Shown: positions 24,646 through 37,351 of the stretch, piece by piece | Layout of the letters: each line of letters opens with the position of its first letter | Numbering within the stretch: the stretch's first letter is position 1 | NCBI GenBank assembly: GCA_020081605.1 | Contig: JAHREC010000049.1 | Location: forward strand, 2,356,001-2,420,000 | DNA length: 64,000 nucleotides | From: Albifimbria verrucaria | Lineage: Eukaryota; Ascomycota; Sordariomycetes; Hypocreales; Stachybotryaceae | Direction of reading: 5' to 3' | Program-made: the position numbers and the translations under genes | Notes under the pieces: generated by a model | The model's database searches: none | Told to the model about the DNA's origin: nothing | Seen by the model: only the letters and a program-made list of their open reading frames with translations

Positions 24646-27600
24646 CTAGTCAAAGAATCGATGTGCAATGGAACACATCATAAGCAGCTTGCCACGCTCA
24701 TGATCGATAACCCCGGTAGTCGCTGTCGTGGAAATGTTCGTGTAGGTGCTGTCTCTGTTTTGCCTCCGCGTGCTCAAACTGCCTGTTCGGTTCAGCATCG
24801 TATTTTGGCCTAATGAGGTATGTCTAACAGGGCGGTCTTCTACCGCGTAGGCTCCTGGTTCGCGTTCCAAAGTGCTTGAACGTTCCAGATATTTCTTGGG
24901 TGGTGCCAAGGTAGGGGTAGAAGGCGTCGCCAATCGTGAAGAGTGCAAGCTGGATGAGACGAATCGCCTTCGAGGAAGGCTCGTCGATACTTGAGTGACT
25001 GTCTCGACTCCATCCTGCTGGGTCGCACTCTGCGCCTGAACTTGCGGTTGATATTCCCTCGTCACTCGTCGAATTGCGTGAAGATCAGTAGCCCGAGACG
25101 CCGCCCGAGGATCATCTTCCTCGCCCATAGTACCCCGACGGCCCCGGACCAGCAGAGAAGTTTTTCGCCCTTCTTCAGGTTCTTCGGTGCCAGCACGTCG
25201 AGTTCTGAGAATTGAAGATTTTCGGCCATCATCTGGCTCCTCAGTGCCAGCACGGCGGAGCGTGCCACCAAAAGTGATGATCTACGGTTGGGCGTAGTGT
25301 CGTTTGGAGTTGACGGTATCGAGTTGACCACGCGAGGGCTGGGCAGTGAGTTGCCGTTGAGAATGGAATTCCTTCTCTCCTCGAACTTCGACATGCCCCT
25401 GGGGCTGACAATAGACTTCATCAAATCAGGTTCGGCAACAATGCTCTGCCGCCGTTGTGAAGATGTAGTGTTTAGAGTGAGTGTCTTGCTGGCGACTGGG
25501 GTGCTGGGGCCTTCGTTCTGGGTGGTCTGGGTTGTCGAAGTGCTCGAGGCAGGCTTAGAGCTTGCTACATCCTCGCCCAGAGCTACGCAAAGTTCTGTCA
25601 AGCTCCGACAGACGCTATCGGCCTTACGGCGAAGCTGACGGTCGGTGACAGTAGCCCCGTGCCTATAGTACTGGCACCGCTGGAGATGGGCCCGAGCTGA
25701 CCCGGAGAACCCATCAATGAAGACAAAGCCATGGCATCGTTGGCCGCGGATTCGAGGGCTCGGAAGACTTCGGGATTTAAGAATGCTTTGGATTTTGCCA
25801 GCGCTGATTGTAACAGCGGGTGAGCCTCGCGGTGTGACGATGTCGTGCTTGCTACCTCAACCGACTGAGCTACCGCTCCGCCTCCGGATCGTTTGGGCGA
25901 TGAAGAAACAGTGGTGACAGTGGTGGTAGCAGTTGGGGGCGTTCATCTGACAAGCGCGACATGGCAGCTCCTGAAGTAGCTGGCAGCTTGCCTGTAAGCT
26001 CCAAACGATGAATACGGGACTTGATATCATCCAGTTCATCCCAGACGGTGGATGGTGCCGCGGTGGATGTAGAAGACTCGGTTCCCTCAATTCCATGATG
26101 GCCATCTTGGGCTGTTTGACCCTGCAACTCAATCGACTTGATCAACGGAGACGATCCATAGGACCTGGCATGAGCGTGGCCTGCACCTATCGGTCTGTAT
26201 GCCGAAGTACGCGGTGTCAAGGTGACGTTGGGGTCTGTCATTGAAGGTCGACGGCGATGTTGCGATTCTGAGCTCGGTTCCTGGGCAGTGCTGGCTCTCG
26301 GGGTAAGGGGAGATGGACGCAGCGCCGTGCCCACAGGTCTTGCGCGAATGAGATCTTCACCAGGGAAAATCGATGCTACCTTCTCGCGTGCAATAGAACG
26401 GTAAGTCGTGATTCGTGACACATCGCTCGCTCGGTCGTCCTCGTACTTCCGTGGCCGGGCAGTTTCCTGTTGATCTGAGAGTCGGCGGGTGAGCTGAGGC
26501 GGCGATGTCGGATGATAGGTCGCGGTATTGGTAGACAATGGTCGTCGATGAGACGAACGGACTCGAGACTTGCGCAAGTGTTAGCTGAAAAATTATTTAG
26601 GTGTATGCACAATAGAGAACAAGGGCTAACACGGCACCGCTGATGCGCATCATTAAATCTTGATTCAGATGTATAGACACGAGGGACGATACCGGGTTAA
26701 AGGGCACGTGGCGTGAGACACATGCTGATCATGGGGAGTAATCAAGTGAAGAGACAAGGGTGCACTTACAACGGCGTTCAGAGGCTCCCCGGCAGCACTG
26801 CCGTCAGAAGCCTGGGGTGCTGCTACATCTTCTTCCCGGGCGATTTTTAGGAAAACATCCCCGGTATCGTCACCATCAGGATTTTCGTGCCTAGCGGAGT
26901 TCGGGCCGGTCGATGCTGGAGGGCTCAGCTGTGTGGATTCGGGCTCAAACCGCCCTTCAAGGGCGCGGAGCGTGCGATCATGATTCAGATCAGAGACGTC
27001 ATCAATAGAGTCATAAGGGCGCGTGTTGAAATTCAAGTTCATGTCGAGGCCCAGGCTCTTGCGAGAGCCAGAAGAGCGAAAGGCCCTGATGGGCGGGACG
27101 CGTACAGGAGGCGCGGCCGTCGATTGTGCGGCCGTAGCGTTAATGGGCGGCCTGTAGGAGACGGGAGGAGAACGATGAAGAGAGGCCCGCCTCTCCTCCG
27201 GAGAATTGGATTGGGACAGCGTCTTGGGCAAGATCAGTTCCCGCTGGCCCGAGGGCGAGTCCAGCGAGGATTTATCTGGAGAGAGCACGGCGAGACCAAG
27301 GGCGAGATCGGCAGCGGAGCGTCGATGCGTATTTTTGAAGCAGGCGATGGACCGGCAGGAGTGGACGAGAGACTGAAACTACGTAGCGCAGGCGGCCGGC
27401 GAGCCTGTGGCCTCACAGCGACATCCGTGGATGGCGAGAGTACCTGCGCAGCGGAGTCGGCCGGCGACTGGGGTTTGAGGTGGGACCGCGAGCTTGGTCT
27501 AAGTAATCAGCCGGGGGTCGAGGATGGTGGTGATGATGTTGTTGTGGTGGTTGCGGGGCGACGCCGTGGTCGTGGCCGGCGCGAATTGTTGACGGGCCTG

Positions 27601-28091
27601 AGGCCTAGAGTGGGAATCGTGCAGCGGCGGTGAATCGTCTGCAACGGATGCACGCAGGTCTTGCTGTGGGGTGTTGTGCGTTGTCTCTTGCGCAGCGAGT
27701 GGTTCGGACTGTGGTCGGGAGGGGATGGGGATGGGGATGGGTCAGGCGCTGCTGAGGCTGGTGAGACAGGCGTTGGGGGCCCAGGCTGGGTGAGAACTGG
27801 ATGCGCCAGCGACGTCGCGGAGCCAGGCTTGAGGTCGGCGAAGCGAAAGGCGGGCAGTTTGGATGAGGAGTGGTTCTGGCGATGCGAGTGCAGGCTCGGC
27901 GGAGGAGCGCTGTCGTCGTCGCGGTTGTTGGCGATGGGAGTGGTGGTGGTGTTGGTGGTTATGGTTGTTGTGCAAGAAGAACTGGCAGTGGTGGACGTGC
28001 TTGGACCATCATGGCCAAAATGGCCCGCATTCGTGAAACCCGAACTCGTCTGCTCAGTCATGTTGCCTCTGTCCAAATCTGAACCCACCAT
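24646..28091 (-). CDS. Long Ser/Thr/Pro-rich conserved fungal protein with a predicted helical segment
   Basis: About 1,080 residues in two exons, 26770-28091 and 24646-26568. The 201-nt intron has a GTAAGT donor and a CTAACACTTGCGCAAG branch/acceptor. The N-terminus is Thr-rich and the middle is Ser/Pro/Arg-rich. A conserved helical segment VWDELDDIKSRIHRLELTG leads to KLPATSGAAMSRLSDERPP. Downstream come FLNPEVFRALESAANDA, GFVFIDGFSGSARAHLQRC and RQLRRKADSVCRSLTELC. Similar fungal proteins are sometimes annotated as 'LPXTG-motif' proteins, probably a misnomer; I cannot assign a function. An 18-20-residue peptide is tandemly duplicated near 25150-25270. Several frame breaks (25729, 25935, about 25272, and some near 27300-27650) are explained mostly by one-base losses. 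The start is set at MVGSDLDRGN. Confidence 0.75.
25150..25270 (-). repeat. Tandem RRAGTEEPxxGRKxS peptide-coding repeat
   Basis: In the corrected reading frame the peptide RRAGTEEPDDGRKSSIL is followed by RRAGTEEPEEGRKTSLL and then by a more divergent RGRRGTMGEEDDPR. The Arg-rich context ahead of Ser/Thr resembles basophilic kinase sites. The repeat lies within the Ser/Pro-rich gene. Confidence 0.75.
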
Positions 28092-30569
28092 GTCCTGGCA
28101 CAACAGCGCCCGCTAGTCACTCTGGTTTGTCCCTGTCTCAGCCACGGGGCCAGCGTAAAGGAAAGGAAGAAGAAAAAGAAAAGAAGAAAAAAAGGAAAGA
28201 AAAGCGGCCGCGATGGGGTGGTGGGTGAGTTGTTTTGCTTGCGCTTTCCAAACCGTCGCAATGCACTGGTCCCGTTTGTCACACACGCCCACGCTGCTAG
28301 GTGACAACTTAATCGCCCGTCGTCGTCGCCTTCTTCCCTAGTCGGATCGTCGCGCTTCCTTCATGCGATAACCTTTTGGATAACTCCCAGCAAGAAGCTA
28401 TGGGGTACGCCGAAACCATTCAAAAGGACGAAACAGAAGTCGCTGAGCTGGTCTTGTCGAACGAAGCATGGGAGGAGAAGAGGCAGGGTCCCAACGGCGC
28501 AAGGCAAAGAATGATGAGGACCGCAGATCCGTCAATGATGTTGCGACGCGCCAGAGGCAATATGTATGTCACGACCAGCTCGGAAAGGAGGTAAAGTTTA
28601 GGCCACACAAGTCATGGAAGAAGATCCCTCGAGTCGAGGAGCAGTCAAGAACTAACGGAATATGCAGCTAGGGCGGGCACACACACACGTCTGGTTGATC
28701 GCCTACGGACTTATATCCTGTACCGTACTGCGAACCCCAGCCCAGCCTCGACTGGACACCCTCCCTCTCCTTTGTTGGTGAGTTCGGCATCGGCAAGGGC
28801 CTCAACCACCTCTTCCCGCTTGGTCCGCCGATAAACTAACGTATGAGCAGCGAATACCGTGGGCAGACGTGCAAACATGCATGCCGTATGCACGTCTACC
28901 CAAGAAGCACCTGGCCTAGCGTATCCACTCCTTGAACTGGGATGCGTTTAGCGCCCCTCCAGCCCTGGCCTCTAGTCAAAGCGCTTCCATTGATCCCTGG
29001 CGAGCCGTTTGCGCTTGGCTGCTAAACGTCCGGTCTATGTCCGGAGCATATCGCCAAATCCTCGTCGTCGCGAGCATTGCTAATGAAAGGGACGACTTGT
29101 TGTAGACGTGCCCCCACTACCTACTCGAGCACCTCGCCTCTGTCCACGGGTCGCGAGGCCAAGGGCCACGGAGTCGCTCCCTCCTCAGGGGCCAAAGAAG
29201 AAAGCATATGGCGGCTCCCTGTCTAAGTAGATGCTGATCTGTCAGGTACCTCGCTTCATGTAGGCTCGGCACGTTGAATCACATCACCTTACACAAACAC
29301 CAATGCATGCACACAATTCTCGCTAGCATGCTTTAGGTCGTTACCCCATACTCGTCAGATACCGTCTGATAAACCCGGGCACCTCCCAGGTAGCCCTGGA
29401 GCTATCTGAAACGTAGACGACTAGAGTGGCTTGGACGAACGACATTGCCCACCTTCTAGTAGAACAGACCAGGGCCTACATGTTGGTCGGGGCATATTCT
29501 TAATGCCTACCTAGTTCAATGTCGAATTTGTGCCCGTTGGTGTGCATCGCCATACGAACCATGCAACGAGCCAGGGTTCTTAATGGGAGGTTCACCCCTA
29601 TCTTGCAATGGCCCCTTGCAAAGCAGGCCACACCTACCCTGAAGTGCGATATGGTGCTCAATGTTATTCCTCAAAGCCGAAATACCAAGCAACTTTTAAT
29701 TCTGCGAAAATAACACCAGAGTTGGCCTAACCATCAAAACCAGTATGATTAACAGCAACGCAGCTTGTAAAGAAATAGAAGGGTCCTGGGCTATGCTACC
29801 GAAATCAAGACCAAAACATCGAAGCCCTGGACAGAACCGACAACTCTACATGAGCTAAGTGTTTAAATATTGGTTATTGCAGTAACCGAATAAGGTATAT
29901 GGAGTAGCAAGACAATGCAAGGTCAAGATACATCGACGCCATCATAATCTATCTAGCTCGCATTTATTTATTGCTGTTGTCTCGAGCGCGGCCGAGTCTA
30001 TATCCCACACATCTACTTTCTTGGTGAGCCAGTGCTAGTTGTATCTGGCTACATACATCAGAACCACCGAGTAGGAATGCCTGCTATTTCTCTGGTGTCA
30101 TCGCACCATGTACTCGGCCAACCAGAAGCTCACTATATCAGCTATCGACCTGGTGGCGTTGTCACGCCTCACTTCGGCGCCTGGAGGGCAATCTATTTGC
30201 ACTTTGGCACCTCCTCAAGGCTATCTACCCCGCTGATGGACAGGCAATACTAGGAATTACCAGCCTTTTCTATGACAACCTCCTCTTGCTTTTACATATC
30301 CATCTTTGAAACCGACGACGTATATGATAACAGGAGAATATTATCAACCAGAATCCTCACTAAAAGTTGTGAAGCGCCGAATGGCCATATAGGCTTGTTA
30401 TCACTCTGTTACCGTAGGAATTTTGCAGGGACGATAAAGCACCTGGCATTCTTCAAGCGGATGCGCTACGCATTCGATCACTGAGCTACCGGCACCAGAC
30501 GAACTGGTCCTTCTCTCCCATGTGAATCTCCATTCCACCTACCGAAACCAGCTAGTCATCAGTCTCAAT
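28092..30569. other. Gene-free stretch between the Ser/Pro-rich gene and the NLR block
   Basis: A polypurine tract on the + strand (28150-28210) lies just upstream of the minus-strand Ser/Pro-rich gene and is probably its leader. From about 29700 the sequence becomes visibly AT-richer, as in the NLR gene that follows. A tRNA-like half lies at 30455-30496. No coding region is supported. Confidence 0.5.
30455..30496 (-). other. tRNA 5'-half-like sequence (box A-like), probably not functional
   Basis: On the minus strand the sequence begins GGTGCCGGTAGCTCAGTGA, resembling a tRNA acceptor strand and box A. No D-stem closes properly, and no T-arm (GGTTCGA-type) occurs downstream. It lies about 75 bases ahead of the NLR start codon. 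It may be a tRNA fragment or chance. Confidence 0.2.
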
Positions 30570-33500
30570 ATGACTTCGCGTCACAAGGTGTGGAGGGTCC
30601 GCGGTGTTCCTGATAGTTTCGACAGGACGCACCTGGCCGACTTTCTACAAAACTATCCTGATCTCCAATGCTCCAATGGCAGCAGCACTGAAGAGTTCAA
30701 CCATAACGGCGCCGTAGTGAATACGCTGGCTCCAGATATTGTGTCCGGTCAAGTCGCAACCGTTCGTTTTCGCCAGATTCCAACACGCCTAGCCAACAGC
30801 GGACGTAGCGAATTATTATCCAGAACAATGACAATCCAGATATTGAACAAAACCACAAACAACGACGAGATAGGAAATACATATGAACAATTGGTCATCG
30901 AAGATTGTTTGGATGATATAACAGTTCTCTATTCGCCGACTAGCCAGGAGCATGAGATGGATATTCTCGCTATTCCCGGCCACGGAGCTCACGCCTATGA
31001 CACTTTTGTACATAGACAGGACGGACATATGTGGCTGAGTGATTCTCTCCCCAAAGATCTACCTGGTGCTAGAGTGATGGTCTATGGCCATGGCTATGGT
31101 TTACCAGGCTCCAACTACTTCTCCACCCTAAGCGATAGTGCTTTATCGCTTTACAATGTGGTATACCCCTTACTGCGAACAACTAATAAGCCACTCGTCC
31201 TCATCGGCCACAGTCTTGGTGGGCTGTTAATAAAGGAAGCAGTAACTCGAATCTGCGAGTCAAATCTGTCTGATCTAATCCACGGATTACTTTTCTTCGG
31301 CGTTCCGACTGGTGGGCTTGATTCGGATTCGCTAATTTCTGTGGTGAAAGACCAGCCAAATATATTTCTGGTGAAATCTCTGATTAGGGCGATAATCCAA
31401 CCCCCAGTATCATAAACGAAAGGTCCGCAGAGATTGCAGAGCGAATGAACATCAGACTGGCTTGCTTCTACGAACTCAAGGCATCCCCTACAGTAACTAA
31501 GGTAAAGCTTTCATCCTGCTTAGGGGGTATGCACCTGCTAAGACTGTATCAGGATCCAGTTACGAATAGGTGGTCTACGGGTGCCCCAAAGGTTCTTGTG
31601 AGCAAAGAATCAGCAACAAGCTGGTTGCTACCAGGCTCGTATGACTGTTTCGCAAGTAACCGAACACATGCTGACCTGGTCAATTTTGGACCCCACGATA
31701 ATGAATATATCATTGTTGTTGAAATCCTCAAGCAAATGTACGAGAAACCGAAGGCCCCGGTGGCTAATGAAACTCGGAAGCAGAAACTCTTGGAATCGTT
31801 AATGGTTGATAACGTCGACACTTGTAGACGGGATATCAAGGAACCACACCCTAAGACATGCAGATGGGTACTCCAAACAGCTCTATATCGTGACTGGCTT
31901 GATCCCGATAAATATCCTGAGCACCATAGCTTCCTGTGGATGACAGGGAAGCCCGCCTCGGGAAAGTCAACGTTGGCAAAATTCATCCTCGACAATGCTC
32001 AGAAGACCATGAAGAATAGTATTATTATCTCATTCTTCTTCGATGCCCGAGGTGTGGAACTAGAAAGGTGCACGATGGGGATGTATCAATCATTGTTACT
32101 ACAACTTTTTCAACAACTCTCAATACTTCAAGATGAACTTATTACTTTGATACCCCAATTAAGAATGGAAGAGTATTTCCCTGGGACATTGGATTACTCG
32201 AATTACTTTTAGAGCATGCCATCCGAATACTTAGGAAACGCCGTTTATTGTGTCTTATTGACGCATTAGATGTATGCAACGAACACGAAACCACTCATAT
32301 ATTGTCATTTTTAAGAAGCTGAAAGAAATTGCCATCACAGCTAAGACGCAATTCAACGTCCTCTTCTCGAGCCGCTACCCACCTCCATTCAGGGTTGGAA
32401 AGTGCCTTCAATTCGTTCTCGAAAGCCAAGAAGGCCATACACAGGGCATAGCTGAATATGTACGCAGTCTGATACCTATCAAGCAGAACGGATTTACAAA
32501 AGAGATTCACTATGACATAAAAAAAAATCAGCTGGCATATTTCTGTGGGCTGTTGTGGCTGTGGCTACTCTGAAGAAGGAACATGTCAACGCGCGCAAGG
32601 GAACCAGCCCGAAACTTCAGAGGATGCTCAATGAAATGCCTACCGGCCTCAATGAACTGTTCTATTACATAATGACGCGAAGATCAGGTAATAGAGACCA
32701 AATGATGCCCATGATTCAGTGGATGCTTTATGCAAGGCGCCCACTGAATCTGACAGCGTTCTACGCCACCCTACCAGAAAGTGTCAGATCTCGAGCCCGG
32801 CGGTGGGAGCCTGAGATGATGCGGCGTTCGGAATTGGAGAATTTTGTTTCCTATGCTTCCAAAGGGCTTGCTCAAGTAAATGGTTCGAAAAATCTAACGG
32901 TGATGTTTATCCATCAGTCAGTGGAAGATTTCTTCCTGGAAAAAGGTGGACTTGGTAAAATCTGGCCCGAACTCAAAGATAATACCCAAGGCCGAAGCCA
33001 TGAGCATCTGAAAGAATTTTGTCTCAACTATATGGATCTTAGCATCAAAGCGATTCCCTATATAGCAACACTTCCGGAATCTGGGGCACTTCGTCTTACG
33101 ATGCACCGAACATATCCATTTCTGGAGTATGCTGTAAGGAATATCCTGTTGCATGCGGAAAAAGCAGCAGAGAAGGACATCGGACAAGCGAAGTTCCTAA
33201 ATGCTTTCCGGGTTCTTGACTGGGTTAACTTAAACAATCTATTCGAAAGAAATGATGCATATAAGCACACAACCGACTCAAGCCTGCTCTACATCTTAGC
33301 TCAGCAAGACTTGCCAAGCCTAATAGCGATACACCCAAGCAAAACAAAAGGATTTGATGTGATAAATGCACGGTATGGGACACCAGTCTTTGCGGCTCTT
33401 GCCACCAGGAGTTACGGAGCTGCTCGCGCATTATTCGCTGCTCATACCCAATCCCCAGTCACACTCATATGGCTGAGAGATTGTTTACACAAGTGGATGA

Positions 33501-33885
33501 GCCTAACCCATGGGCTTCGTTTTCTATCCATAAGTTGTCTGAACACAGGGGCGTGCTGTCTTATATCGCCGAGTACTGTGATGAGGCTGTCCTCAAATAC
33601 GTTCTTGAGGTCGGCCTATTCCATGCACAAGTTGGATCTACAGATATTCCGGAAACACCACTATGGTTTGCAGTGAGACGTGGTTTTGAAAGTGCTGCGA
33701 AGCAAATGCTTGATATCGCACAAAAGAAGGCCGAGTCTACGCAGGCTTCTGATGCCATCAAGACAAATCACGTTCAAGATATCACAAGCGCATATAGCAA
33801 GACAGATCCATCATATAATCGTACGCTCGATAACCAGAGCAACATCCCAAAGTCTCTCAGTCAAGATTCTGAAGAGAGGAGCCTA
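30570..33885 (+). CDS. NLR-type receptor: alpha/beta hydrolase (DUF676-like)-NACHT-ankyrin
   Basis: The start MTSRHKVWRVRGVPDSF is used; the frame is open further upstream but without an ATG. Domains in order: a short N-terminal fold (residues 1-110); an alpha/beta hydrolase with the nucleophile elbow GHSLGG (near 31203-31220); a NACHT ATPase with Walker A GKPASGKST (near 31948) and Walker B LLCLIDALD (near 32247); a NACHT-distal helical region including FIHQSVEDFFLEKGG; and ankyrin-like repeats (TPVFAALATRSYGAARALF, TPLWFAVRRGFESAAKQML). Fungal proteins of this build act in non-self recognition and programmed cell death. Frame breaks at about 31387, 32170, 32315, 32520-32528 and 33470 are each curable by one base. 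The right edge given here is a domain boundary, not a stop codon: the frame runs on into the next feature. Confidence 0.85.
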
Positions 33886-36800
33886 ATGAAGGTGCTCACG
33901 CATGACCAGCATATTCCAGATATCTCTACGGCGCTGCCACGGGCCGAGGACATTGACGAGACCGAAATTGACGATTCGGACATTGGGAGTCTAATTGACC
34001 GTATGGAAGTCTATATGGACCTTTTCGCAAACGAAGTACTAGCTAAAGCCGGACACGAGCTGAATAAGTGGGATCGAAATGAATTGGAGCACCAGCTTCA
34101 AGAGGGCCTCGACGAGTTGGCCATCAGGCTAGGCTATAGCCACGACAACAAACTAAACAGGGATGTGATGTATGTTGCCCACAAAGCGTGCGGGTATGTT
34201 CAATTGTTATTCATATGTTCTAATTTGAATCTTACAACTCATCAATTTGGGCAGGCCTATCATTCGCTCTTTTACAGCAAATGGGCCCACAACCGGCTCT
34301 GAAATCGACCTTGAGATTGCGGAAGACAGCGGCAGTGAAGACCTACATATTAATGATCACGATGCCATGAATTATCTCGATAGAGTAGAGCTTCTGAGTC
34401 GTGTAGTAAACCAGCCGAGCAGAGTAGACGTTACAGAACAGGCGGACCTTGTACTACTTCAGATCGCAGAGGTCGAACATGAACCAGAAAGAGCTGACCT
34501 CGAAAACTATAGACGCCTTCTTCTAGACTCCGAAGCATTCGAACGCTTTCTGTTCGCAATCAAAAGTCGTAACAGACTCAGTGGCGTTGACACAACAGTG
34601 ATGCAGGTGCTACGTGGGCAAACTCTCAAGGCTATCGAGAGTGTCAGCAAGGAGTTCCGAAAGACCACTGAAGGATACTTAAAGCCTAGAATAAGCAGAT
34701 GGAGAAGACCAAACACATATAGCTTATCGCTCGAATTAGATTGGGATCCAATAACGTTCCTTAGGAATGAAGGTTACGACGGGCAGCCAAGTCAGGTTCT
34801 GGGCAAAATTATCACTTTGACAGGGGATGAGGAGACAAGTCAAGCACTCTCTTGTCAAGAATATATGGAACAGATATGGCCGTATACGGGATTGAAGACT
34901 CTTGAAAACCTATGCCAAGCGCTAGATACGATGGGCAAGATGGATGCCAACAGTAAGTTCAGTGACTACAGTTGACTGGTTTAGAGGCTGGCTAACCTGG
35001 GGTAATGCTCTAGAACTCACCAAAGACGAAAGTGCTCGGATACAGTATTCTACCCAGGAGTGACTATACATGCTCATGGAAATGCATATGAATTGATCGA
35101 GCTGATCGAGCAATTTGCTTGGCTGGGTGCAGCTATCCGATCGACATCTGACCAGGAACAGTGGTCATTATACACACCTTACCTGATTTTCCCAGATATT
35201 CCTTCGAGACAAAAGCACAACATATCGTGCAAGTTGTACTTCAGCGCATCAGAAGCTTCAACACAAGTTCTGCAAAAGATGGTCGATAGACCCGGAAATT
35301 GCTGGCATCCAATGTTTAATAACATTACTATTGCAAAGGGTTTCCCATACCAACCAGATCCAATGTAGGTCCAGGAATCGATATGCCTCTCGATATGGCT
35401 GCTAGCCTCATTTCAGCACCCAGGATTGTACAGTTCAACGACCGTTTATTGATCAAGGGGTTTTCTGTAATGCTATACCCCACAAACTATTTCGAGGATA
35501 TTGTCGTCTGGCACCTGCTGATAAATCCAGAAGACGAAAGGATATCATACGCAGATATGAGAGCCAGGAAGGGATTCATATAAGTACAAATAAGCTCAAC
35601 TATGGCATTTTGGAAGATGCAAGGCACATCATTGGATGGTGCTCCCATGTCAAGAGCTTCGCAGGTATGAATCATGAATCAGATATTGCACATTGCCGAA
35701 CGGTATATATAGGATACTGACAAAGTAATTGTTCATTAGGAGCGGTTGGCGGATGCTTTGATATCGGTTCCACCGATCTGGAACCACCGTCTTCGGGTTG
35801 GGCTTTAGAGAAGCTCCAGATCACCGCAGGAAAATACCTGACCGGTGGTGCCACCTTTACCAAAGTGAGGAAAGACAAGCCATTACGTATCAAGCGCGAC
35901 TTCTTCGACTATACTGCCCGGATAGAATGGATTGCCAAAAAGTTCGTTGTTTTCCATGACACGAGCCCTGAAGAGAGACGGGCATGGCTTGTTGATGGAG
36001 CCAGTGCTCTTCTGCATCTAGTTCGTGCCTCGCTCCAAAACGATATGAACGGGATCTTCTCATTCCTTTACTCATTTGACCCCAATAAATTGGAGGAGCC
36101 ACCTCGACCATACGATGGGATAACTGCAGCAGTACAGTTCCTTATGAACCCCAAAAACTTACAGCTAATTCTTCGGACCAAACCGGAGAGCAGCCAGACT
36201 AGAACCCAGGGAGTTGATACTCACTACTGCCTTCAGAACAGAATTGATGACATTTTCCACTGCCTCGAACTAATCATCGATGAACAGGAGGACATGAACT
36301 CGCTAGACGGAATCGGATATCAAGTGTCTTTATCTCCATGGAAGCGTCTGGAGGGTTTCGACTTTATGGACATTGCAAGCAGATCAGATCCTATTCGACC
36401 CAAAGCAGCGACGTTAAAGGATCATGGAGAAGGCTGGGTCTATCTAGCACGTAATCTTCACGCAATTACACTTTTCGGACATGGGTTTGGAGATGTCCTT
36501 AAACCTGCAACCTCTACGTCAACACCATGTTCCCAATGTTTTTGGAATTGCACAGCTCCAACCGGGGAGGACCTGCTTGCAGTATCGGTCAACAATCTGC
36601 AGAAAATTTCGGGTAGTACGCACAAGATGGGATCACATAGTTGGCGTATATCGGGCAAGTTCTACTGGGACATGCCAGGCAGCAGCTTTGAGCCGTGTGA
36701 ATGCGCATCAAGTCATACGTCCCGTATTCAGACATTTAGGAAGGGTTCGACAACTTCCAACGGCCCACATAGAGCTATTTCGAAGAGAATTGAGTCTAGC

Positions 36801-37351
36801 GGTGCAGCATTGTTCGGGATGCCGCGTAACATTCTTCGCAAGCACAAGGGCCACCAACATAAAGGAGCGCCTCAACACACACCACGACAACAAATAGAGC
36901 AGCAAGAACGGAGTTACTCTTCCAGTTTATTGAGCGTAATGGCAAGTAAATCTAGGGCAAGATCGCACTCATCAAACAGCGTAGACACAGGGAGTGAATC
37001 TCCTCTATTGCTGTGTCAACTATGACCGAACTTACTGATCCATTAAGCATCAACTCAGCACATGAGCTTCCGAATAGGCAGAGAGCTACATTGAAGAGAG
37101 ATGAACATTCTCAATTGCCCGAAACTTCAACAACCCCGGTGCAAGCTCAGATAGAGTCTCTTAGAGCATCGTCTTTAATCCCAACGCACCCTGATAACCA
37201 AACCAGGCCTTCAAGAACAGATAAAGAAAAAGGAAAAGCCGTATATGGGGATGGCCAGAATAGGCCTACGCCTCCAAGTAGCCGTAGGATGACTCGGAGA
37301 CCGGCTAGGGAAAATCTGTCACAGATATTCAATTCAGGAAAAGACGGGTAA
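33886..37351 (+). CDS. Large uncharacterised fungal module (WLVDGASALLHLVR family), fused or adjacent to the NLR
   Basis: About 1,090 residues with introns at 34194-34254, 34953-35013 and 35665-35739. From memory it resembles a widespread family of large fungal proteins without known function. Family-like blocks are LSCQEYMEQIWPYTG, FAWLGAAIRS, KGFPIPTRSN, LLIKGFSVMLYPT, VVWHLLINPEDERISYAD, RHIIGWCSHVKSFAG, WIAKKFVVFHD, WLVDGASALLHLVRASL and ITLFGHGFGDVLKP. The C-terminal tail is basic and Ser-rich. The left edge at an internal ATG (33886) is a guess, since the open frame begins upstream in the ankyrin region; 34003 is another candidate. Frame breaks occur near 35020-35060, 35339, 35560 and 37015, each curable by one base. 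Function is unknown. Co-occurrence with an NLR suggests a role in the same response. Confidence 0.7.

Noticed and set aside
25855..25895. A tRNA-like GGTAGCTCAGTCGGTTGAG word on the minus strand
   Set aside because: It lies inside the conserved coding sequence (GGGAVAQSVEVAS) of the Ser/Pro-rich gene and has no matching T-arm or acceptor strand.
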